Numbered from the stretch's first letter, positions 8,857-17,890 are shown. The stretch: DNA of 37,461 nt from Petrachloros mirabilis ULC683 (GCF_009939295.1 NZ_WVIC01000040.1:1-37461), one strand, 5' to 3'. Numbers and translations: made by a program. Notes: generated by a model not told the origin, from the letters alone.

Positions 8857-9576
8857 TTATTTTGACCATGTTAAATCTATCGCTAAAAATTCCAAATCGT
8901 GATGCTGACTTGAAAAATCTTTGACTTCTTGCATTGACATTGATAATGATTTTGAAATTTCTAGTGTCTTCAGTGAGTCAGGGTTTCCAAATATTTGCAA
9001 GTAAAGCATTGTTGGTTCATTACGACTGAATGACTCTTGTTCGGAAGCTGTATAAAGAGACGAGCTTAGCTTCCATTCAAGTGATAAATCATCACTTGAA
9101 TTTGAAAGAACTCTAAAATTTTCCTTGAAGTTGATCTCATCAAGCTTCTGATTGTTTTTTGGCGGGCTTGAATTGTGTCCGACAGAAAAACCACTAGAAG
9201 TACCTAATCCTCTAGAAAAGGTAAATTCAACCCAAGGATTTTTGTTATCTCTAAAGAACAAAAAAAATAGACATGATGGTGACGATTTGCTTCCCGAAGT
9301 GGGTCTGTGATAACCATTCCAAATCGTTGTTGCTTTACCTGCCTTAATAGATAAAGCATTAATCTTGACTTCTTCAACTTTCGCACATTGAAATTTACGA
9401 ATATAGGCAGATGCATTTTCCCAAGAAGAATGCAAGGTGAAATCTTCCTCGGCTTTAAGTTTCGGTGAAGCTAGGAATAAATAAAGTAAGGAAAGTAATC
9501 CTGCCAATCCAATCAAAATAAATAGAGCAAGAATTTTGTGTGAAATTATAACTCTTTCATGAAGATTACTAAGCAT
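8857..9576 (-). CDS. Hypothetical membrane-anchored protein, AT-rich
   Basis: I do not recognise this 239-residue protein. It has a short cytoplasmic-looking basic start (MLSNLHERVIISHK), one membrane segment at about 15-36, and a polar extracytoplasmic part rich in Ser, Lys and Phe with no clear motif. Residues 100-150 hold FFLFFRDNKNPWVEF and a Gly/Ser stretch. Base composition is far more AT-rich than the flanking genes, suggesting recent acquisition. It stands alone on the minus strand between two gene-poor stretches. The single-anchor topology is reasonably clear; function is unknown. Confidence 0.6.
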   Translation of the reverse strand: MLSNLHERVIISHKILALFILIGLAGLLSLLYLFLASPKLKAEEDFTLHSSWENASAYIRKFQCAKVEEVKINALSIKAGKATTIWNGYHRPTSGSKSSPSCLFFLFFRDNKNPWVEFTFSRGLGTSSGFSVGHNSSPPKNNQKLDEINFKENFRVLSNSSDDLSLEWKLSSSLYTASEQESFSRNEPTMLYLQIFGNPDSLKTLEISKSLSMSMQEVKDFSSQHHDLEFLAIDLTWSK

Positions 9577-10018
9577 TTTGGTTTTCTTATACTCACATCT
9601 TTCATCAGTACGTCTGCCTCATGCTTTACCCTCAACCAACTTTAAGGTCTAGTCTAACGAATTATAGAGGAGAACAAAATCATCCCACGCTAATCAACAG
9701 TAGGCATAGAACCACTTCAGGAAGCAGCGTTTCCAATGCTAAGGCTGCCGACTCTCCCCAATCAAGTCATTCCGTAGAACTTTCGGATCACTACCGGCTT
9801 CCCTCTGCATCATTGCTAGAGCAGCCGCCAGTTTAGTCAAGACACAAGATAAAGTAAGTACATCTTTGTGCTACTGACGATGACAAAACTTTACAGTTAC
9901 GATTTATGAGTAAACGTCCTAACAGATATGGCGACTGCTATGACAACCGCAATGCACCGCAACGACTCAGTATAGTTGGTTGGATGCCAAGGTTGTCTGC
10001 GTCCGGTGATTGCGACCA
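9577..10018. other. Gene-poor stretch, nothing recognised
   Basis: These 440 bases lie between the start of the orphan membrane protein and the end of the SbcC-like gene. A 71-codon frame at 9621-9836 is low-complexity in amino-acid character and has no convincing ribosome site, so I do not call it. No tRNA, clear hairpin or inverted repeat stood out. Confidence 0.5.
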
Positions 10019-12748
10019 TTAGGGTGAATCGACCCGGATAATATGCTCAGTGATGCTTTCAAATGTGTCGTCGTGACTGATCACAAAGAGTTGCCGAAAG
10101 GTCTTTAGGTTGCCCAGGGCTTCGGCAAGTTGTTGACGACGAACCTGATCCATGTTGGTTGTAGGTTCGTCAAAAAAGGCCACATCAATGTCAGCCAGCA
10201 CTTTCAGCAAGGCCAGACGTATAGCTAGAGCGGCGCACATTTGCTCGCCCCCAGACAAACTCTTAAAGCTGCGCCAGTGACCCTGGTGTTGCACTTGAAT
10301 TTCGTAGTCTTGTGTCCAAGCTAGGGCAACATCCTGGCGATTTAGCAACTCCCGAAACAGGCGGTCGGCCTCCCAGGAAATTTCGGTGAGATAAAACTGG
10401 GTAATGCGAGGGCCACTCTGGCTGTAGATGCGGCGGGCGTCACTGATAAAGTGCAACAGGGTTTGTTTGTGCTCAAGTTCGGCTTGGGTTTGCTGTTGTT
10501 GGGTTGCCAAAAGCTGACGCTGCTGTAATTGTTGCTCTAGGTGAGCAAGCTGGGTTTGTTGGGGCTGGAGGCTTCCCTGAAGCTGATCTCGCTGGCTGCG
10601 CAGGTGTTGCAGGGTGGTGGCGACCTGGGTCAGATGGTCTGGGTCGGCGGGCTGGGCTTGAATCTGGGCTTGGAGGTCTGTTAGGTGCTGTCTCAGGTGG
10701 TCAAATTCGGCCTGGGCGGTTTGCAGTTGTTGGGTTAGGGGTTTGTAGCGGTTGGCTTCGTTGCGGTGACGCAAGTAGGATTGGTAGGCCGATTGATGGG
10801 TTTTGAGGGTCTGCTCATGGGTGTTGGCCTCAGTTTCTAAGGTCTGGGTGGTTTGCAGCGCTTGATCTAGGGCGTTGAACTGCTGCTGGAGGGTGTTACA
10901 GGTTTGGCTCAGGGCTGCGATCGCACTCCTTAACTCTGGCTCTTGCTGCAATTGTTGTTTTAACATCTGCACCTGTCCCCTAGGGTTGTTGAGCTGTGCC
11001 AGAGCCGTTTCAGTTTCAACTTGCTGGGCGTGTAGAGCCGGAATGTGCGCCAACTGCACCTCAAGGGTGGCTTCTTGCTGTTTAAGGCTGGTGATTTCCT
11101 GAGTCCATGCCTCGGCCTGCTGTTGTTTGATGGGCAGGCTGGCCAGGCGAGTTTGCGCTGCTTGGGCGGCTTGCAACTGCGCGTGTAACTGAGCCAGCCT
11201 CCTTTGCAACTGGGTCAGGGCGTCAGGGCTGGCCTCTTGATACAGCCCTTCTAGGATCTGAAGGAGATTTTGAGTCAGGGTCACTCCACTGTGCAAGGTT
11301 TGGGTGAGGCTTTCGGCGTCAGCAGCAGCAATAGGAAGGGTTTCTAGCAGGGCAAGGGCGGCTTGGACTTGTTGCCAGTGGCGATCGCGGACAGGGAGCA
11401 GAGGCTCAATTAAAGTCTGAAGCTCAGCCACAAACTGCTGGGTGACCTCAATGCGGTTTAGTTGCTGCTGACAGGCTTGCCACTGCTGCTCGTAGTCAGA
11501 AAGCTGCTGCGCTTGGGTTTGGCTGTTGTGGAGATCCTCAATTTCGGCTTGCAGCGTTGCTAGAGCTTCCTGGCGCTGCTGACGCTGTGTTTGCAGTCCT
11601 TGCCACTGGATCTGCACCCCGGCCAGGGTTTGTCGTTGTGCCATCAGAGCGCTTAGCATGGCCTCAAGTTGGGCTTGTCGGGGCACTTGTTTTTGCAGGT
11701 GGGTCAGTGATTCGTGCATGGGGGCTAGCATGTCGAGACGACCCTGAAGTTGCGACTGTTCAACCTGTTGGGCGCTGAGTTGTTGGTGTAGATCCCGGTG
11801 CTGTTGTTGGAGGTCACGGTGCTGCTGTCGCTGCTGGGCGATCACCTGAAGCGACTCTTGAGCCTGTTGGTAAGCCTGAAAGCTGGGTCGCTGCTGACGG
11901 CAAATGGCCACGGCTTTCTCTGCGGAAGTCCAACTCTGGGTCAGTAAGGCTAGGGTTTCTTGTTTGCTGGCCTGCTGGGCTTCTAGTTGCCGAAGCTGGT
12001 TTTGGAGGTTCTCTAGGGCCTGCACTTGCGCTTGGAGCTGTTGTTGCTCTGACTCTAGTGCTTGAATTTGGGTCTGAAGTTGCTTGAATCGAATTTGATC
12101 TTGGCGGAGCGCAGCCTGAAGATCGGTGGCCTGCTGCTGCAAGAGCGGCCAGTCTGCTAGGGCTTGGGTCTGCTCCGAGAGCAGGGTGGTCAGACGTTCG
12201 ACCTGAAGTTGGGCATGGGTTTCGAGATCTCGGGTTTTTTGATAGGTCTGCTGGTACTCCTCAACTTTGAGAATGGGGTCAAATACCTTTTTGCGCTCCG
12301 CCGCCCGCTTCAAAAAATCAACGGTGAAGGTGCCTTGGGGAATCCCGATGGTGTCAGCAAATAGCTTGGCGAGTTCGGTGCTGCTGGGCACCCCTAGATG
12401 CTGACACAGCCAGCGCCGCACATCTTCGAGCTTTTTGACCCCGAGCAGACTTTTGAGCTGTGGGTCATAGAGTTCATAGCCCCGTTGGGTGCAGCGCCGC
12501 ACATCATAGACCCGCCCGTCTAAAGAAGATACAAAGGTGACGCCGACTTGGGCGCTTTTGGCACCAACGTGAATAATCTCGGCTTTGGTGTAGTCGCTGT
12601 AGTCAAAGAGAACCCAAGCAATAGCTTCTAAAATGCTGGTCTTCCCGGCTCCATTGGCTCCACAGATGGCATTGGTGCCGGGGCAAAAGTCGTAGCTGCG
12701 ATCGCGGTGCGCCTTGAAATTGGTTAGCGAAACTGAAAGAACTTCCAT
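10019..12748 (-). CDS. SbcC/Rad50-like SMC-type ATPase without a visible zinc hook
   Basis: This 909-residue protein has split ABC ATPase halves joined by a long Gln-rich coiled coil. The N-terminal half has LTNFKAHRDRSYDF and Walker A GANGAGKTS (30-38). The C-terminal half has the signature LSGGEQMCAALAIRLALLK, Walker B VAFFDEPTTNMD and the H-loop in VISHDD. Such proteins act in DNA end processing and recombination repair, normally with an SbcD/Mre11 nuclease. Two things are odd: the coiled-coil centre lacks the CxxC zinc hook expected of SbcC/Rad50, and no sbcD gene is adjacent. It follows the phasin-like gene by 10 bases, so the two probably form an operon. Confidence 0.88.
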   Translation of the reverse strand: MEVLSVSLTNFKAHRDRSYDFCPGTNAICGANGAGKTSILEAIAWVLFDYSDYTKAEIIHVGAKSAQVGVTFVSSLDGRVYDVRRCTQRGYELYDPQLKSLLGVKKLEDVRRWLCQHLGVPSSTELAKLFADTIGIPQGTFTVDFLKRAAERKKVFDPILKVEEYQQTYQKTRDLETHAQLQVERLTTLLSEQTQALADWPLLQQQATDLQAALRQDQIRFKQLQTQIQALESEQQQLQAQVQALENLQNQLRQLEAQQASKQETLALLTQSWTSAEKAVAICRQQRPSFQAYQQAQESLQVIAQQRQQHRDLQQQHRDLHQQLSAQQVEQSQLQGRLDMLAPMHESLTHLQKQVPRQAQLEAMLSALMAQRQTLAGVQIQWQGLQTQRQQRQEALATLQAEIEDLHNSQTQAQQLSDYEQQWQACQQQLNRIEVTQQFVAELQTLIEPLLPVRDRHWQQVQAALALLETLPIAAADAESLTQTLHSGVTLTQNLLQILEGLYQEASPDALTQLQRRLAQLHAQLQAAQAAQTRLASLPIKQQQAEAWTQEITSLKQQEATLEVQLAHIPALHAQQVETETALAQLNNPRGQVQMLKQQLQQEPELRSAIAALSQTCNTLQQQFNALDQALQTTQTLETEANTHEQTLKTHQSAYQSYLRHRNEANRYKPLTQQLQTAQAEFDHLRQHLTDLQAQIQAQPADPDHLTQVATTLQHLRSQRDQLQGSLQPQQTQLAHLEQQLQQRQLLATQQQQTQAELEHKQTLLHFISDARRIYSQSGPRITQFYLTEISWEADRLFRELLNRQDVALAWTQDYEIQVQHQGHWRSFKSLSGGEQMCAALAIRLALLKVLADIDVAFFDEPTTNMDQVRRQQLAEALGNLKTFRQLFVISHDDTFESITEHIIRVDSP

Positions 12749-12758
12749 GTCCTAGAGG

Positions 12759-13082
12759 TTAGCGCCAGATCTTATTTTCTAGATCTCGAACTTGGCGTTC
12801 CAGTCGATCAATGCGACCCCGTAATTCATCCAGTTCTGACTGACGGGCGACGCCCAAATCTTGCATGACGTTGCGAACCTGACGTTGCAACTGATCTTCC
12901 CAGTCACCCGTGTCTACGTTCAATTGATTCAGAAGATCATCTACAAAGGCTTTGGCTTGATCTGGGTTGAGGCGGCCTTCGCGCACCCATTGTTCGCTGA
13001 CCTCCCGCAGTCGCTCGGCTACAAATGAGGTGGTGCCCACACCAATCATGAGCATTTGTCTTAAAAAATTATTGGCATCCAT
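12759..13082 (-). CDS. Phasin-like coiled-coil protein
   Basis: This 107-residue, mostly helical protein has a hydrophobic start (FLRQMLMIGVGTTSFVAERL), a middle helix WVREGRLNPDQAKAFVDDLL and a C-terminal heptad segment LDELRGRIDRLERQVRDLE. This matches the small cyanobacterial proteins annotated as phasin family or PHA-synthesis-regulator-like (COG3937 type). Phasins coat polyhydroxyalkanoate granules, but no PHA synthase gene is here and the name may not reflect the role. The C-terminal coiled coil suggests oligomerisation. It is the upstream partner of the SbcC-like gene. Confidence 0.75.
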   Translation of the reverse strand: MDANNFLRQMLMIGVGTTSFVAERLREVSEQWVREGRLNPDQAKAFVDDLLNQLNVDTGDWEDQLQRQVRNVMQDLGVARQSELDELRGRIDRLERQVRDLENKIWR

Positions 13083-13255
13083 AGTGTGTCCTAGGGGGTT
13101 GGGGCAGCAGTGTTTGGGGTGACTACCGCCTCGATGTTAACAAATGCCCAAAGGGCAAAAGGGTGTGTAAAACCGTCCATCTGCCCAGGTCTTAGCCAAC
13201 AGACCCCAAGGGTGACAATCTCTTGCTGTGCCTGGGACAGAGGGCGGCAACCAGG

Positions 13256-13741
13256 CTAATATCGACCGCGATCGCGCTCCAAATCAAAGATGACCTTTTC
13301 TACACACCAGTTGGAGCCTTTATCGGGGTACTTAAAACTGGTTTGCTCAACGAGTCGAGTAGCGATTTTGTGATCTTCCCCCAACAGCCGCAGCAATTTA
13401 CGCTGTAAACCATGACTGGCTTGATCTAAGCCAACTGTTTTTAGAGTTAAGGTTTGACGGGTTGGCGGTCGCAAGGGGTGACCCTTAGCAGCACGGCGGG
13501 GAGAACGACGCCCATCCAGCAATACATTGGCACCCACCGCCGCTGCCACACTCAGGCCAAAGGCAATTCCGAGCACCGCTACTCGGTCAATTTCTTGTAC
13601 ATCGGCAGGAGGCGTCGGTTCGGCTTGTGCGAAAGACAGTTCCGAGGGTTGAAGGGCGGGTAACAGCAGGCTGGCTCCCATACTACTGACCAAAAGACTG
13701 CCCCATAGAAGCTGTCGTGGGAGTGATTGGGAACCAAACAT
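13256..13741 (-). CDS. Conserved-looking small membrane protein, function unknown
   Basis: This 161-residue protein has an N-terminal signal-like segment (about 10-40, ending near SFAQAEP) and a second hydrophobic segment around 52-76 (VAVLGIAFGLSVAAAVGANVLL). A basic linker follows (GRRSPRRAAKGH), then a soluble domain containing LLGEDHKIATRLVEQTSFKYPDKGSNWCVEKVIFDLERDRGRY. The last part looks structured and resembles short cyanobacterial conserved hypotheticals. If the first segment is a cleaved signal peptide, the soluble domain is probably cytoplasmic behind one anchor. It is separated by 170 bases from the phasin-like gene, so it is probably its own transcript. Confidence 0.65.
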   Translation of the reverse strand: MFGSQSLPRQLLWGSLLVSSMGASLLLPALQPSELSFAQAEPTPPADVQEIDRVAVLGIAFGLSVAAAVGANVLLDGRRSPRRAAKGHPLRPPTRQTLTLKTVGLDQASHGLQRKLLRLLGEDHKIATRLVEQTSFKYPDKGSNWCVEKVIFDLERDRGRY

Positions 13742-13965
13742 GACAAAGACTAAGAAGAGAGTTTACAGTAAATGTTGCCACAGGGATTGGGGTGAGGTTG
13801 TACCTGATTGACTGGGACAACAACATGGATGGCCAAGTTTTTTGTCGGCTCTCTCCATTTTATGTCTCTGAGTCAGCAAATGTCTGGTGGCCTGCCCTGC
13901 CGTAACTGCACGAGGCGAACGGCAGTGGCTTGATCGCTAAGCATCCCAGTTTGGGTGCTGTCTCT

Positions 13966-14157
13966 CTTCTAGTGCTACTGTGTACACACAAGTCTTGAAA
14001 AATTCAAAATCTTTGCACTCGCCCCCCTTGCCCCCCAATTCTGGGGGGAACCAGTTCTAACTTTCGGATTTCTCCCCCCAATTTTGGGGGGTTGGGGGGG
14101 CTAATGCAGCGTGGAACATGGAGAACTAGAGATGTGTGTACACCGCAGCTTCTATTG
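13966..14157. mobile_element. MITE, family A, copy 1 (A1)
   Basis: A 174-base element (13975-14148) begins CTACTGTGTACACACAAGTC and ends GATGTGTGTACACCGCAG, so the termini are inverted repeats around TGTGTACACA. Flanks are CTTCTAGTG (13966-13974) and CTTCTATTG (14149-14157), a 9-base target duplication with one mismatch. The interior carries two C-run/G-run hairpins centred on AATTCT and AATTTT. It differs from copy A2 at only three positions that I can count. There is no ORF inside. It sits 73 bases upstream of ldpA and so within its promoter region. Confidence 0.88.
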
Positions 14158-14221
14158 TGAGTAGGCTGTTCCCAAGACCAGCAAAATTATAGGGTAATTT
14201 AGGGTTGGAACGTCCGCTACA

Positions 14222-15313
14222 ATGCCTATCCCTGCACCTGTGATTCCGTCACCCTTAACTGCCCTAGAAACCGGGCAGTGGTTTAAGTTGATTTGCGGAG
14301 CGAGTTTTCAACACTTGCCTGCGGTTCGTTCCCTCGCCTTGGTCTACACCCTGGCGGGAGCCGACTGCATTGATGTGGCTGCTGATCCAGCGGTGGTGCG
14401 GGCAGCTCGCCAGGGGATAGCGGCGGCTCAAGCTTTGAGCTCCCGACCGTTGACCCCTTGGTTGATGGTGAGCCTCAATGATGGCGAAGACCCCCACTTT
14501 CGCAAGGCCAGCTTTGACCCCAACGGCTGTCCCCCCAACTGTCCTCGTCCCTGTGAGTCGGTTTGTCCGGCTCAGGCCATTGCACTGCCCACCGGGGTCT
14601 TGACAGAGCGCTGCTATGGGTGTGGCCGCTGTCTGCCCGTCTGTCCGATTGGCCATATTCTCACCTATGCCCAAACCCACGCCTCCACCCAGATGGGTGC
14701 CTTGATCGCAGCAGGAGCAGTGGATGCCCTAGAAATTCACACCCAAGTGGGTCGAATTCAAGCGTTTGAAACCCTCTGGCAACAGTTAGCACCCTATGCA
14801 CATCATTTGCGCGTCCTGGCGATTAGTTGCCCTGACGGCGAAAATCTGGTGCAGTATTTACGAACGATTTTGGAAAATCTCGCGCCGCTACCCTGCCCCT
14901 TGATCTGGCAAACCGATGGCCGTCCCATGAGTGGAGATATTGGCGATGGGACGACAAGGGCGACGGTGAAACTGGGGCAAAAAGTCTTAGGGGCAAAATT
15001 ACCGGGCTATGTGCAGTTGGCAGGCGGCACAAACAGGCATACAGTTGCCAAGCTCAAAGCGTTCGGGATGTTGCGCTCTGTTTGGGTTGAGCCCCAGCGA
15101 GCACCGCTAGACTGCGATGCCTCACAGGCAGTTGCAGGCCATCACCCCTATGTTGCTGGGGTAGCTTACGGCAGCTACGCCCGCAAGCTACTGGGTGACC
15201 TTTTAGAAGAATTGGAGGCGGTATCCGGTGCCGAATTAGAGGCCGTGCCCCGTTTGCTAGAGGCAGCAGTGGGTCGTGCCACCGCATTGGTCTCTCAACT
15301 AAAGTCGAGTTAA
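14222..15313 (+). CDS. ldpA: LdpA, iron-sulfur protein of circadian clock input
   Basis: This 363-residue protein matches LdpA (light-dependent period A), the redox-sensing Fe-S protein that adjusts circadian period to light in Synechococcus elongatus. It carries two cysteine clusters typical of two 4Fe-4S centres: Cys103/107/111/115 (CPPNCPRPCESVCP) and Cys131/134/137/141 (CYGCGRCLPVC). The start PIPAPVIPSPLTALETGQWFK and length fit the family. A soluble cytoplasmic location is expected. It stands alone, with a MITE copy 73 bases upstream and another 27 bases downstream in inverted orientation; the downstream copy interrupts what looks like its terminator hairpin. Confidence 0.9.
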   Translation: MPIPAPVIPSPLTALETGQWFKLICGASFQHLPAVRSLALVYTLAGADCIDVAADPAVVRAARQGIAAAQALSSRPLTPWLMVSLNDGEDPHFRKASFDPNGCPPNCPRPCESVCPAQAIALPTGVLTERCYGCGRCLPVCPIGHILTYAQTHASTQMGALIAAGAVDALEIHTQVGRIQAFETLWQQLAPYAHHLRVLAISCPDGENLVQYLRTILENLAPLPCPLIWQTDGRPMSGDIGDGTTRATVKLGQKVLGAKLPGYVQLAGGTNRHTVAKLKAFGMLRSVWVEPQRAPLDCDASQAVAGHHPYVAGVAYGSYARKLLGDLLEELEAVSGAELEAVPRLLEAAVGRATALVSQLKSS

Positions 15314-15329
15314 CTCCGGCTCCCCTTCT

Positions 15330-15525
15330 GCCCTTTTGGGCTACGGTGTACACACATCTCTAGTTCTCCGTGTTCCACGCTGCATTAGCCCCCCCAACCC
15401 CCCAAAATTGGGGGGAGAAATCCGAAAGTTAGAACTGGTTCCCCCCAGAATTGGGGGGCAAGGGGGGCGAGTGCAAAGATTTTGAATTTTTCAAGACTTG
15501 TGTGTACACGGTAGGTCTTTTTGGG
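15330..15525. mobile_element. MITE, family A, copy 2 (A2), inverted relative to A1
   Basis: A 174-base element (15341-15514) begins CTACGGTGTACACACATCTC and ends CTTGTGTGTACACGGTAG. It is the reverse complement of A1 with three differences. Flanks are GCCCTTTTGGG (15330-15340) and GTCTTTTTGGG (15515-15525), an 11-base duplication with two mismatches. Removing the element and one duplicate rebuilds a hairpin with CTTCT/AGAAG and CCC/GGG arms around TTTT, just after the ldpA stop. So the element appears to have landed in the loop of the ldpA terminator. No transposase is encoded. Confidence 0.88.
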
Positions 15526-15739
15526 AGAAGACGCTGGGGGATGAGGGACAGCTTACAAAACTGGGATGCACCCATTTGACTCTGGTGTGACTTTGCGTTC
15601 AGTTTTGGTTCACCGATTAGGAAAAGAGAAATAGCCTCATTAAAAAGTGCTATTGAATTATCTTTCTGAAGACAGTATTGAATTTTCATACTCGACCTTA
15701 TAGTGACTTATATGTTACTTATCGTCAAAAATTGTCTCT
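15526..15739. other. Upstream region of the antiporter gene, no gene seen
   Basis: AT-rich leader between the A2 element and the antiporter start. I found no convincing ORF, RNA gene or strong inverted repeat. It should contain the antiporter promoter; the stretch near 15690-15725 is the most AT-rich, but I cannot assign -10/-35 boxes with confidence. Confidence 0.35.
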
Positions 15740-17833
15740 GTGGAAGGAATGTGTACCTACATGATATTTGGCAATTTCTGGACATCGGGCTGGGAAGCCT
15801 TTCAGAGCTTTTGGTCACCCTTTCTGCTCTCGGAGCCCATTACCGATCCTGTGCCGGTGTTCTTGATCATTATGGCGATCATGCTGGTGGCACCGCTGCT
15901 CTTTGAGCGAATTCGCCTTCCAGGAATTGTCGGTCTAATTTTAGCAGGGGTGGTGGTTGGCCCCAACGGTCTCGGTCTGCTGGAACGAGACAGCACCATT
16001 GTGTTGCTAGGTACAGTGGGTCTGTTATTTTTGATGTTCATGGCGGGGTTGGAAACCAGCCTGGACGACCTCAAACTCAATGCTGACAAGGCCGTAATCT
16101 TTGGCATCGCCACATTTGCAGTCCCGATGATTGTCGGTATCATTGCCATTCAAATGTTAGGCTACTCTCTGCTGGCGGCTATTTTGGTAGCATCCTGCTT
16201 TGCCTCTCATACCCTGGTGGCACTGCCCATTATCAGCAAGCGCGGGTTAATGCGCACCCAGGTGGTCACAGCCACCTTGGGGGGCACCTTGATTACCAAT
16301 GTCTTGGCGCTATTGGTGCTGGCGGTGGTGGTGAAGGCTCATCAGGGCGACTTAGATCTGGGGTTCTGGCTCTTTTTAATTCCTTCGCTGAGCATTTATA
16401 CTTTTGCCACGTTGTGGGGGGTGCCTCGCATTGGCCGTTGGTTTTTTCGGCGCTTTGGTCATGATGAAGGGGCAGAGTTTACCTTTGTGGTGGCGACGCT
16501 GTTTGTGGTGTCGTTTGTCGCAGATCTCATTGAAATTGAGCCTATTATTGGGGCGTTTCTGGCTGGCATTGCCATTACTCAGTTGATTCCCCAGATGAGT
16601 CCGTTGATGAACCGGATTCAGTTTATTGGCAACACACTCTTTGTGCCGTTTTTCTTGATTTCGGTGGGGATGCTGGTCAACCCCCTAATTTTGATTCAAG
16701 AGCCACAGTCGTTGCTGGTGTCGGGGGTGATGGTAGGAGCGGCCTTGGGCACTAAGCTCATTCCGGCTTGGGGCGTGGGTCGGTTGTTTGGGTTTGGACG
16801 CAACCAGACCATGGTGATGTTTGGGCTATCGGTGGCTCAGGCGGCTTCAACGCTGGCAGCCATTACGGTGGCTTTCAATATTGAACTGGTCGATCAGCTC
16901 ACGGTCAATGGCACGATTGTGATGATTTTGGTCACCTGTATCGCCTCTCCTTGGGTCACGGAGCGTTGGGGTGGCAAGATGGATCTGATCCAAAGCCGTG
17001 CCCCTCAAAGTCAACCTCTGGCAAAAGAGGCCTCTGCACCGGTTGCCAATATGCCTCAACGGGTGCTGGTACCCATTGCCAACCCCAGCACAGAAGACAA
17101 TTTGCTGCAACTGGCCTTGATTTTGGTGAAGGCCACTCAGGGCACACTGTTGCCGCTGCATGTGCTGGTTGAAGGACAAGATCCGGTCTCGGCGGAAGCC
17201 AAAATGCAGCAGGATCGGCTGTTGCAGACTGCGGAGCACATTGCCAATGCGGCGGTGGTTGCAGTCGAACCCATTGGTCGTATTGATGATGCTGTAGAAA
17301 AAGGGATCTTGCGCACCGCCCAGGAACACCGAGCCTCCTTGATTATTTGCGGCTGGAAGGGGTACTCGACCTATCGGGAAAATTTCTTTGGCAATGTCAT
17401 TGATATTGTCATGCGTCGGGCTACAGTTCCCGTCTTTATTACCCGCTTTAAGCAGCCCATTAATACAATTGAACGGGTGGTGGTTGCGATCGCAGACACC
17501 CCCCTTTCCCCAAGGATGCTCCAGCCCACCCTAGAACTGACCCAAAAGCTAGCTGGAGAACTCAAAGCAACCCCACAAATTTTCCTAATGTCGCCAAAGC
17601 CGCAGCCCCGCAACGAATCCTTAGTGTCGCGCCATAGCGGCGAAATGGCACTACAGCGCGTTCGGGGCACCTTAGCCAGTGGCGTCAACAAACGCCTCGG
17701 GGCAGATGACCTGCTGATTTTGATTGCCGCAGTCAACGCCTCTTTGCCAGGGGTGCCCACCCTAGGCGTCGAAGAAGCCATTGCCCGAGCTAACCCTAAT
17801 TTGTCCATGATTATTGCCCATTTTCCCAGCTAG
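15740..17833 (+). CDS. Monovalent cation:proton antiporter (CPA2 type) with USP-like tail
   Basis: This protein of up to 697 residues has a 12-13 segment Na+/H+ exchanger domain to about 415 and a cytoplasmic C-terminal half resembling universal stress protein domains (MPQRVLVPIANPSTEDN, SLIICGWKGYSTYRENFFG, ATVPVFI). Landmarks are RLPGIVGLILAGVVVGPNGLG, LLFLMFMAGLE and a periplasm-facing loop near IEPIIGAFLAG. It probably exchanges Na+ or K+ for protons with nucleotide or stress regulation by the tail. The longest frame starts at GTG 15740; ATG 15749 or ATG 15761 (MIFGNFW) are better candidates, the last having AAGGA about 12 bases upstream. A hairpin follows the stop. Confidence 0.88.
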   Translation: MEGMCTYMIFGNFWTSGWEAFQSFWSPFLLSEPITDPVPVFLIIMAIMLVAPLLFERIRLPGIVGLILAGVVVGPNGLGLLERDSTIVLLGTVGLLFLMFMAGLETSLDDLKLNADKAVIFGIATFAVPMIVGIIAIQMLGYSLLAAILVASCFASHTLVALPIISKRGLMRTQVVTATLGGTLITNVLALLVLAVVVKAHQGDLDLGFWLFLIPSLSIYTFATLWGVPRIGRWFFRRFGHDEGAEFTFVVATLFVVSFVADLIEIEPIIGAFLAGIAITQLIPQMSPLMNRIQFIGNTLFVPFFLISVGMLVNPLILIQEPQSLLVSGVMVGAALGTKLIPAWGVGRLFGFGRNQTMVMFGLSVAQAASTLAAITVAFNIELVDQLTVNGTIVMILVTCIASPWVTERWGGKMDLIQSRAPQSQPLAKEASAPVANMPQRVLVPIANPSTEDNLLQLALILVKATQGTLLPLHVLVEGQDPVSAEAKMQQDRLLQTAEHIANAAVVAVEPIGRIDDAVEKGILRTAQEHRASLIICGWKGYSTYRENFFGNVIDIVMRRATVPVFITRFKQPINTIERVVVAIADTPLSPRMLQPTLELTQKLAGELKATPQIFLMSPKPQPRNESLVSRHSGEMALQRVRGTLASGVNKRLGADDLLILIAAVNASLPGVPTLGVEEAIARANPNLSMIIAHFPS

Positions 17834-17890
17834 TAGTCTGTCAGCTTTGATTTGAGGGGTAGGTTGACCGAGAGAAGGAGAATGGGGTTG

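Noticed and set aside
9621-9836. 71-codon plus-strand ORF
   Set aside because: No ribosome site, Ser/His/Pro-rich composition without motifs, and no support beyond being open.
10504-12364. Several plus-strand ORFs opposite the SbcC-like gene
   Set aside because: They are antisense shadows of a repetitive Gln-rich coiled coil; their Gly/Val/Leu-rich composition follows from complementing CAG/CAA codons.
13975-15514. Composite transposon carrying ldpA
   Set aside because: The two MITEs each have their own flanking duplication, and the outermost flanks do not match each other, so independent insertions fit better.
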